Shown here one piece after another: positions 1 through 4,352 of a DNA stretch of 5,512 nucleotides. How positions within the stretch are numbered: the first letter of the stretch is position 1; each line of letters opens with the position of its first letter. The DNA is taken from assembly GCA_041299015.1 (NCBI GenBank), contig JBFYWB010000099.1, positions 1 to 5,512 of the forward strand, in the 5' to 3' direction. The DNA comes from JARFQH01 sp041299015. GTDB lineage: Bacteria; Desulfobacterota; Desulfobacteria; Desulfobacterales; SG8-13. Made by a program: the position numbers and the translations under genes. The notes beneath the pieces were generated by a model. The model saw only the letters and a program-made list of their open reading frames with translations. It had not been told where the DNA came from and ran no database searches.

Positions 1-1
1 C

Positions 2-271
2 GAAGAGAAGGAGATCGCTGCGTTGAAAGGTGATTTCGACGCGTTTCGAAAAGATGTGGCCGATGTCGTGGCGTTAAAGTCCAAAGCCGACGCGCTGGCG
101 GCCGAGTTGGACCAGAAAAACGAGGAAATTGCGCGGCTGCAAACAGGCCCCCTGGCCATCCTGGAAAACGAAAACCTGTACTGGTTTCTGGCCGGTGCCG
201 CCGTCCTGATGGCCGGGTTTCTCGCCGGCTATGTTGTGAAACGCCCGCGTCGCTGGTCGACGCTCAGCTGA
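2..271 (+). CDS. C-terminal part of a YgiM-like SH3-domain-family protein (TIGR04211-like), 5' end outside window
   Basis: Only the last 89 residues are visible, and the reading frame is open to the left edge, so the true start lies outside. The visible part is a charged, heptad-like helix (about residues 1-58, rich in E, K, A and L, with segments such as LAAELDQKNEEIARLQ). One hydrophobic segment follows (about residues 60-79, beginning WFLAGAAVL), then a short basic tail containing KRPRRW. A coiled coil, an ENxxLxWFLAG junction, a single membrane helix and a basic tail are typical of the C-terminus of the TIGR04211/YgiM family. Members of that family carry an N-terminal signal peptide and a bacterial SH3 domain in the periplasm. 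The SH3 domain would be left of the window and is not seen, so the assignment rests on the C-terminal architecture alone. The in-frame TTG at 23 is not a credible start because it interrupts the coiled coil. The next gene begins 35 bases downstream on the same strand, so co-transcription is possible. Confidence 0.7.
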   Translation, partial: EEKEIAALKGDFDAFRKDVADVVALKSKADALAAELDQKNEEIARLQTGPLAILENENLYWFLAGAAVLMAGFLAGYVVKRPRRWSTLS

Positions 272-297
272 TCCGGCACCGAATCCCGCTTTGAAAT

Positions 298-302
298 AGG
301 AA
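298..302 (+). promoter_or_regulatory. Ribosome binding site of the CNNM/CBS gene
   Basis: AGGAA lies 4 bases before the ATG at 307. An out-of-frame ATG at 303 is too close to this motif to be used. The site supports the start at 307. Confidence 0.6.
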
Positions 303-306
303 ATGC

Positions 307-1551
307 ATGCTCATCCACCTCGTCCTCATTCTGCTTGGGATGCTGGCGCTTTCGGCCTTTTTTTCAGCCTCTGAAACCGCGTTCGCATTCTTCCGCCAGG
401 CCAAACCGCCGCACACGACCAGATCCGGCGGCCGGATCAACGTCCTGCTCAATCGTATGCAAGAAGACCCCGATCGCCTTTTCACCACGATCCGAATCGG
501 CAACCACCTGGCGAACGTTGCCGCCTCCTGCCTGGCCACCCTGATCGTGTTACAGACGGTGCCCAGCCATGTCGTTGCTGTCACCACGGGAATCATGACG
601 GTCGTGATCCTGGTTTTCGGAGAGATCATTCCCAAATCGGTCGCACCCCGCAGTCATCTGCGGATTGCGCGCGTGGCGATTGTCCCGATTCACTGGTTCT
701 CCAAACTGGTTTACCCCTTGGTGCTGTTCCTGAACTTTATTCCGCGCATGACCGATCGGGTCCAGGGCACACCGCGGGTGACGGAAGCCGAGCTGCTCAC
801 CATGGTGGAGGCGGTCGAGGAGGACGGGCAGATCAAGGAGGAAGAGAGAGATCTGATCCACAACATCTTTGAATTCGACGACACCAGCGCCTCGGAGATC
901 ATGACCCCACGGGCGGACATGTTCGTCGTCGACATCAACGCGAAGCCGGACCTGACTGAAATTTTTAAATCCGGGTTTACACGGATTCCGATTATCGATG
1001 GGGACATGGATCACATCATCGGCATTCTCAACATCAAGGATCTGCTGCTGCAGTCGTCCGGCGGCCTGCAACCGTTCGATCTGCGCCAGATCATGCGAGA
1101 ACCCTATTTCGTTCCGGAGCACAAGAAGCTGGACCGGTTGCTGCAGGGTTTCAAACGCCGCAAACAACATCTGGCGATCGTCGTCGACGAGCACGGGGGG
1201 GTGGCGGGGCTCATCACCCTAGAAGATGCCCTGGAAGAGATCGTTGGGGAAATTATCGACGAGACCGATATCATCGAGTCGACGATAACGGCGGTCGCCC
1301 CCGGTGAATGGCGCGTGATGGGAAAGACCGAGATCGGCGAGGTGAACGAGCAGCTGCAGATGAATATTCCCGACACCGGAGAATACGACACGTTTTCCGG
1401 ATACGTCATGAATCAGACCGGCCGGATCCCGCGGGAAGAGGAGGAGATACCTCTTGGGGAGTTCACGGCGGTCGTTAAGACCCGAAAAGGCAACCGCATC
1501 ATCGAGTACAAAGTCCGCAAGCGGTTGCCGGCCCAACCCCTAAATGCATAG
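307..1551 (+). CDS. CNNM/CBS-domain membrane protein (CorB/HlyC-CorC family), probable Mg2+/Co2+ transporter
   Basis: A 414-residue inner-membrane protein with the full family architecture. The N-terminal CNNM (DUF21) membrane domain spans about residues 1-150. It contains the signature SASET at 20-24, IGNHLAN at 64-70 and FGEIIPKS at 104-111, with hydrophobic helices near 3-20, 68-84, 88-106 and 123-145. An acidic helical linker (160-190, GQIKEEERDLI) leads into a CBS pair. CBS1 is about 197-250 (EIMTPRADM, then TRIPII and GILNIKDLL). CBS2 is about 266-318 (VVDEHGGVAGLITLEDALEEIVGE, quoted here only by its ends: VVDEHGG and EEIVGE at 292-315). A CorC_HlyC domain follows (about 330-408, GEWRVMGKT to YKVRKR). 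Length and domain order are those of complete CorB/MpfA-type proteins, which export Mg2+ and bind Mg-ATP at the CBS dimer. Older annotations call such proteins hemolysins. Start ATG 307 has an AGGAA site. The metal specificity is inferred from the family, not shown by the sequence. Confidence 0.93.
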   Translation: MLIHLVLILLGMLALSAFFSASETAFAFFRQAKPPHTTRSGGRINVLLNRMQEDPDRLFTTIRIGNHLANVAASCLATLIVLQTVPSHVVAVTTGIMTVVILVFGEIIPKSVAPRSHLRIARVAIVPIHWFSKLVYPLVLFLNFIPRMTDRVQGTPRVTEAELLTMVEAVEEDGQIKEEERDLIHNIFEFDDTSASEIMTPRADMFVVDINAKPDLTEIFKSGFTRIPIIDGDMDHIIGILNIKDLLLQSSGGLQPFDLRQIMREPYFVPEHKKLDRLLQGFKRRKQHLAIVVDEHGGVAGLITLEDALEEIVGEIIDETDIIESTITAVAPGEWRVMGKTEIGEVNEQLQMNIPDTGEYDTFSGYVMNQTGRIPREEEEIPLGEFTAVVKTRKGNRIIEYKVRKRLPAQPLNA

Positions 1552-1583
1552 GGATGCCGGCGCTAACGCCGCCATCCCTATGC
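1546..1583. terminator. Long inverted repeat between convergent genes, possible bidirectional terminator
   Basis: A 17-bp arm (1546-1562, GCATAGGGATGCCGGCG) is followed by a 4-base loop (CTAA, 1563-1566) and the complementary arm (1567-1583), with a single C-C mismatch (1557/1572). It starts inside the last codons of the CNNM gene (stop 1549-1551) and lies 50 bases beyond the stop of the HU gene on the other strand. The position between convergent genes suits a transcription stop or an mRNA 3'-end stabiliser. No T-run follows on either strand, so it is not a classical rho-independent terminator and could instead be a copy of a dispersed palindrome. Confidence 0.45.
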
Positions 1584-1632
1584 CGCACGCCAGGCGTCGC
1601 CCTTCACCGGTGTACCTTCTGGAATATGGGCT

Positions 1633-1902
1633 CTAATTGACTGCGTCCTTCAGGCCTTTGCCGGCGACGAATTTGGGAGATTTGGATGCGCTGATCTTGA
1701 TCTCCTCACCGGTCTGGGGGTTGCGTCCCATGCGGGCCTTACGCTTGACGACTTTGAACGTCCCGAACCCCACGAGGGTGACGGTATCTCCTTTTTTCAA
1801 AGCCTTGGTGATGGAATCCAGAACGCAGTCCACTGCGCCCTGGGCTTCCTTTTTGGTGCTGACGACCTGAGCCACTTCATTGATGATGTCCGCTTTGTTC
1901 AT
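1633..1902 (-). CDS. hup: HU-family nucleoid-associated DNA-binding protein
   Basis: An 89-residue protein with the standard length and sequence plan of HU. Two N-terminal helices come first (MNKADIINEVA, then the helix ending DSITKALKKGD). The HU core beta strand with VGFGTFKV (residues 44-51) follows, and then the DNA-contacting beta arm with GRNPQTG at 59-65. Pro62 in RNP corresponds to the proline that intercalates between base pairs, and the end reads KSPKFVAGKGLKDAV. HU dimers bend and wrap DNA with little sequence preference, compact the nucleoid and assist replication, repair and transcription. The start ATG at 1902 is fixed by homology and by AGGAG six bases upstream. A longer in-frame reading to 2097 would add a proline/arginine-rich stretch foreign to the family and would overlap the upstream zinc-ribbon gene. 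Length fits HU better than the longer IHF subunits. It is the last of three small minus-strand genes. Confidence 0.95.
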   Translation of the reverse strand: MNKADIINEVAQVVSTKKEAQGAVDCVLDSITKALKKGDTVTLVGFGTFKVVKRKARMGRNPQTGEEIKISASKSPKFVAGKGLKDAVN

Positions 1903-1908
1903 GCGTGT

Positions 1909-1913
1909 CTCCT
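1909..1913 (-). promoter_or_regulatory. Strong ribosome binding site of the HU gene
   Basis: On the minus strand the sequence reads AAAGGAGACACGC before the ATG, placing AGGAG six bases upstream of the start at 1902. This decides the start against the longer in-frame reading and suggests high translation, as expected for HU. A purine-rich tract (GAAAGAAAAGAAAGG) precedes it. Confidence 0.8.
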
Positions 1914-1994
1914 TTCTTTTCTTTCTCTGATTGCCGAGTCGTGGTTTGGGCGGGGATGGTGTCAACCTGCCGGCGGGCCGTCTCCGGAGCGGGT

Positions 1995-2207
1995 TCAAAT
2001 GCTGTCGCGACAGCTTTGGCAGTATTTTCGAGGAGTGCCCCTGCCGATCCAATGAAAGTTCATGATATGCTTTTTGCCGCATTTCGGGCAAAGGCACTCC
2101 ACTTTGGACTTATCGTGGTCGATCACGACATCCGGATCGTCGTTGGCAATTTCCTTGGGTGCTTTCTTGGTTGATTTCATGGTTAATTTTCGTTTTAGAG
2201 ATGGCAT
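1995..2207 (-). CDS. Small zinc-ribbon protein of unknown function, between dksA and the HU gene
   Basis: A 70-residue protein that I do not recognise as a named family. A basic N-terminus (MPSLKRKLTMKSTKKAPKE) is followed by an acidic stretch (residues 22-32, NDDPDVVIDHD) and a compact zinc-ribbon-like part. Its two knuckles are C40-P-K-C43 and C63-Q-S-C66, with an extra C38. The second half contains FHWIGRGTPRKYC, basic and aromatic. A single four-Cys zinc site is inferred from the spacing. The start at 2207 is preferred because GGAG lies 9 bases upstream (2217-2220). An internal ATG at 2180 (giving MKSTKK) lacks a good site. The frame is open further up to 2279 but that extension has no support. 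It sits 94 bases after the dksA-like gene and 92 bases before the HU gene, same strand, suggesting a nucleic-acid- or polymerase-related role by context only. Two CxxC pairs at this spacing argue that this is a real gene. Confidence 0.7.
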   Translation of the reverse strand: MPSLKRKLTMKSTKKAPKEIANDDPDVVIDHDKSKVECLCPKCGKKHIMNFHWIGRGTPRKYCQSCRDSI

Positions 2208-2301
2208 ATCCAAACACTCCGTCAATGATCGCTGGATGCTTGCCGGCCGGGCGCGGAGGCCGCTCCGGTCGATCCTCAAGGCGCGGCTGCGGCAGATCCG
2301 G

Positions 2302-2664
2302 TCATGTTCCGGTCAGTTTTTCGCGGGCTTCGATTTGGGTTTTGCAGCGGATGCAGTGACGCGTCACCGGACGAGCCTTGAGCCGCTCGACCGCGATATC
2401 CTCCCCGCATGATTCGCAGGTTCCGTAAACGCCCTCTTCGATGTCCTGCAATGATTTGCGGATCTTCTTTATGAGCATGCTTTCGCGGTCGCGAATGCGC
2501 AGGGTGAAGTTGCGTTCGGAGTCGAAAACGGCGCGATCCAACGGATCCGGGAGGCTGTCGTCGCTTTCCCTTAATCCGTTCACCGTGGAATCCGCATGGG
2601 CGAGGAGTTCCTCCAGCCACCGGCTGAGCAGGTCTTTAAAGTATTTAAGATCCTTGTCTTTCAT
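2302..2664 (-). CDS. dksA: DksA/TraR-family RNA polymerase-binding regulator
   Basis: A 120-residue protein with a long N-terminal helical hairpin and a C-terminal four-cysteine zinc finger: C83-ESC86 and C104-IRC107, within YGTCESCG and RHCIRC. The hairpin turn carries DPLDRA at residues 40-45. This reproduces the D-x-x-D-x-A tip of E. coli DksA (Asp71, Asp74, Ala76), which reaches the polymerase active site through the secondary channel. Acting with ppGpp, DksA represses stable-RNA promoters and activates amino-acid promoters in the stringent response. The product is about 30 residues shorter than E. coli DksA, the difference being at the N-terminus. The intact tip and full zinc finger argue for a functional DksA rather than a TraR-like relic. 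ATG 2664 is the only sensible start, although its ribosome site is weak (GGGATGG just upstream). It heads the minus-strand trio with the zinc-ribbon and HU genes. Confidence 0.88.
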   Translation of the reverse strand: MKDKDLKYFKDLLSRWLEELLAHADSTVNGLRESDDSLPDPLDRAVFDSERNFTLRIRDRESMLIKKIRKSLQDIEEGVYGTCESCGEDIAVERLKARPVTRHCIRCKTQIEAREKLTGT

Positions 2665-2696
2665 TCTACCATCCCGGGAAAAGATCCTATCGCAGG

Positions 2697-2723
2697 GTTA
2701 TCAAAAACAACCAAACCCGTCAA
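2697..2723 (-). promoter_or_regulatory. Candidate promoter of the dksA-zinc ribbon-HU block
   Basis: On the minus strand TTGACG (2718-2723) is followed by 15 bases and GATAAC (2697-2702), upstream of the dksA start at 2664. The -35 box matches the sigma70 consensus in five of six positions and the -10 box in four, but the spacer is short. The location is right for the first gene of the block. Confidence 0.35.
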
Positions 2724-2847
2724 CCGTTCAAAACGGGCTTTCCTTTATTCCCGAACGCATCCATTTTTTCAAGACTTTTCTGAAAACGGTCACCGATTGA
2801 TCCCGATGGATGGCGGGTCTGGATGCGCTCTGCCCGAGCCCGAATGT

Positions 2848-2876
2848 TTGACATAACAGGCGGAGTTGCCTAAAAT
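2848..2876 (+). promoter_or_regulatory. Near-consensus sigma70-type promoter for the PilZ gene
   Basis: TTGACA (2848-2853), an exact 17-base spacer, then TAAAAT (2871-2876), which differs from TATAAT at one base. Transcription would begin near 2883, leaving a leader of about 50 bases before the ATG at 2932. It rules out translation from the in-frame TTG at 2866, which lies inside the promoter. Confidence 0.75.
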
Positions 2877-2922
2877 AATACTATACGGTTCGATGAACGG
2901 CCATTTCATCCGATCGCGAAAT

Positions 2923-2926
2923 GGAG
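2923..2926 (+). promoter_or_regulatory. Ribosome binding site deciding the PilZ start
   Basis: GGAG ends five bases before the ATG at 2932. The competing in-frame ATG at 2893 has no comparable site and would lie only about 10 bases from the predicted transcription start. Confidence 0.6.
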
Positions 2927-2931
2927 CAGAC

Positions 2932-3261
2932 ATGGAATCGAATCCCGAAAAAAGATGTGAGGACCGCCAGGACTGCGATGCCGTCATCGATTGGACTTAC
3001 TTCAACAAGGGGGACTGCTTCAGCGCCCGGCTGCTGAACTTCAGCAGGGGAGGCGGTTATTTCATATCCAACCAGCCGCTGACGCCGGGAGTCACCGTCC
3101 TGATTCGGGTTCGGGGTTTCAGCTCCGCCGAGTCGGGGGCCTGCGACACCGGCACCACCCTGCGGACGACCGCTCTCGGCGAGGTCAAATGGTGTCGGGA
3201 GCTCAGCGGCGACGCGGCGGCGCGATTTGGGATCGGCGTCCGCTACCATTTCCCGGTTTAG
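2932..3261 (+). CDS. PilZ-domain protein, probable c-di-GMP receptor
   Basis: A 109-residue, single-domain protein. Both halves of the PilZ c-di-GMP signature are present: RxxxR as R8-CED-R12, and (D/N)xSxxG as N36-FSRG-G41, within LLNFSRGGGYF. A beta-barrel-like body follows, with GEVKWCREL at 83-91 and a closing FGIGVRYHF at 99-107, which matches the usual PilZ C-terminal strand pattern. Stand-alone PilZ proteins act as soluble cytoplasmic effectors that pass a c-di-GMP signal to motility, adhesion or exopolysaccharide machinery. No partner domain or output gene is adjacent, so the output is unknown. The start ATG 2932 is chosen from the ribosome site and from the promoter that overlaps the earlier in-frame starts at 2866 and 2893. 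The gene is divergent from dksA and stands alone, with 144 bases separating it from the next gene. Confidence 0.88.
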   Translation: MESNPEKRCEDRQDCDAVIDWTYFNKGDCFSARLLNFSRGGGYFISNQPLTPGVTVLIRVRGFSSAESGACDTGTTLRTTALGEVKWCRELSGDAAARFGIGVRYHFPV

Positions 3262-3395
3262 CGGTCTCGGCGGCGATCCGTAGCCCCGCCTGCCCAACCC
3301 TTTTGTTTTCGATTAATCCATTCCACGTCGATCGATTCCCGGGTCTGCCGCAAAGCATGCGTTGCCCAGAATAATCCAAACTCAAAGATCAAGAT

Positions 3396-3399
3396 AAGG
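3396..3399 (+). promoter_or_regulatory. Ribosome binding site of the YitT-family gene
   Basis: AAGG lies six bases before ATG 3406. It abuts the alternative in-frame TTG at 3400, which is therefore too close to be used. Confidence 0.5.
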
Positions 3400-3405
3400 T
3401 TGGAA

Positions 3406-4257
3406 ATGCAGCATCGACTGATCAAAATCACCTGGAACCTTTTTCTGATTGTTGCCGGAAGCGTGCTATGCGCCGTGGCCATAAACGGCATCCTCATCCC
3501 CAACCAGTTCCTGGCCGGCGGGATCAGCGGTTTAAGCATTTTTATTTATTATATTTTTCCGTTTCTGCCGGTCGGAGTCAACAACTTCCTGCTCAACATC
3601 CCGCTCTTCGTGGTCGGATGGGTGTTTGTGGGGCGCCGATTTTTCTTCTACAGCCTGGCCGGGATGATGATCTTTTCGGCGGCGCTGCTCATTCACGTGC
3701 CGGTGTTCCCGATTCAGGACCCGCTTCTCAAAGCCCTGACCGCCGGTATCATCTCAGGCATCGGCAGCGGCGTTATCTTGAAATCCCTGGGCTCCGGCGG
3801 GGGCCTGGATATTCTCTCCGTCATCTTGCTTAAGCGCTTTTCGATCCGAATCGGCACCACGGTCATGGCTTTCAACTGCGCCCTGCTGGTGGCCTCGCTC
3901 TTCCGCTTCAGCCTGGACATTGTTCTTTATACGCTGATCTATCTTTTCGTCACGACCCAGCTCGTCAACTTGGTGGTTACCGGGCTCAACCAGCGCAAGG
4001 CGGTCATGGTGGTCTCTCCGGCGTGGCAGGCCATCGCGCGCGAGATTATGGAGACCATGCAGCGCGGGGTCACCATCGTCAACGGCGAAGGGGGCTACAC
4101 CGGACACCCGTTGCGCATCATCTACTCGGTTATCACGTTCCAGGAGCTGTCCCGTTTCAAGGAGATGGTCCGCCAACATGACCCCCAGGCATTTTTGGTC
4201 GTGACCGAGACGTTGGAGGTGATGGGGAAGGGCGTCGGAAACCAGCCGCACTGGTAG
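3406..4257 (+). CDS. YitT-family integral membrane protein with C-terminal DUF2179 domain
   Basis: A 283-residue protein with the complete YitT architecture. The membrane half (about residues 8-192) has hydrophobic segments near 8-30, 38-54, 60-76, 80-98, 110-126, 151-168 and 171-192. Family landmarks are IPNQFLAGGISGLS at 31-44 and SLGSGGGLDILS at 127-138. The soluble C-terminal domain (DUF2179, about 198-278) begins with KAVMVVSP and contains RGVTIVNGEGGYTG at 220-233, ending in DPQAFLVVTETLEVMGKG. YitT proteins are widespread and resemble transporters, but no substrate is established for the family in general, so none is claimed here. The start at ATG 3406 is chosen because AAGG sits six bases upstream. 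TTG 3400 would add only two residues. I see no convincing promoter in the 144-base gap after the PilZ gene, so read-through from that gene is possible. It converges with the ATP-grasp/GNAT gene. Confidence 0.9.
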   Translation: MQHRLIKITWNLFLIVAGSVLCAVAINGILIPNQFLAGGISGLSIFIYYIFPFLPVGVNNFLLNIPLFVVGWVFVGRRFFFYSLAGMMIFSAALLIHVPVFPIQDPLLKALTAGIISGIGSGVILKSLGSGGGLDILSVILLKRFSIRIGTTVMAFNCALLVASLFRFSLDIVLYTLIYLFVTTQLVNLVVTGLNQRKAVMVVSPAWQAIAREIMETMQRGVTIVNGEGGYTGHPLRIIYSVITFQELSRFKEMVRQHDPQAFLVVTETLEVMGKGVGNQPHW

Positions 4258-4306
4258 AAAACCGGTTCCCGCCTGAATCGATCTTCGCACCATGCCGGCC
4301 GGTTTT
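4258..4306. repeat. Inverted repeat between convergent genes, weak terminator candidate
   Basis: AAAACCGG (4258-4265, immediately after the YitT stop) is repeated inverted as CCGGTTTT (4299-4306), with 33 bases between. Each arm ends in four T residues when read as the downstream arm on its own strand, so the element could help termination from both sides. The loop is long and the T tract short. A second small hairpin (ATGCCG 4292-4297 with CGGCAT 4308-4313) competes with it. Confidence 0.3.
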
Positions 4307-4352
4307 GCGGCATAACGTCTTTCAAGTGATAAACCTGATGGAACCCCCTTTT

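Noticed and set aside
550..1194. Long open frame (214 codons) on the minus strand inside the CNNM gene
   Set aside because: It is antisense to a gene with clear domain evidence along its whole length. Its product has no recognisable motif and is His/Asp/Gln-rich, as expected from a GC-rich shadow frame.
1960..1965. TTGACA on the minus strand upstream of the HU gene
   Set aside because: At 16-18 bases spacing the -10 positions (such as ACGACT) match the consensus poorly, so it is not listed as a promoter.
1633..2097. Extended HU reading of 154 residues
   Set aside because: The extra N-terminus is proline/arginine-rich and foreign to HU, and it overlaps the zinc-ribbon gene. A strong AGGAG site precedes the ATG at 1902.
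1905..2412. Plus-strand open frames across the dksA/zinc-ribbon/HU block
   Set aside because: They are antisense to genes with cysteine motifs and family matches, and they show no domain or ribosome-site support.
2724..2736. Small hairpin CCGTT-CAA-AACGG before the candidate dksA promoter
   Set aside because: Only five pairs, not downstream of any gene end, and easily produced by chance.
2756..2827. 8-bp inverted repeat CGCATCCA / TGGATGCG in the dksA-PilZ intergenic region
   Set aside because: The arms are 56 bases apart and short, so this is compatible with chance and has no clear role.
3269..3310. Possible rho-independent terminator after the PilZ gene (GGCGG...CCGCC then TTTTGTTTT)
   Set aside because: Only five pairs with a 12-base loop, and the T-rich stretch starts about 10 bases after the stem.
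3754..4293. 179-codon minus-strand frame antisense to the YitT gene
   Set aside because: The plus-strand frame encodes a clear YitT/DUF2179 protein. The antisense product is His/Asp/Arg-rich without motifs.
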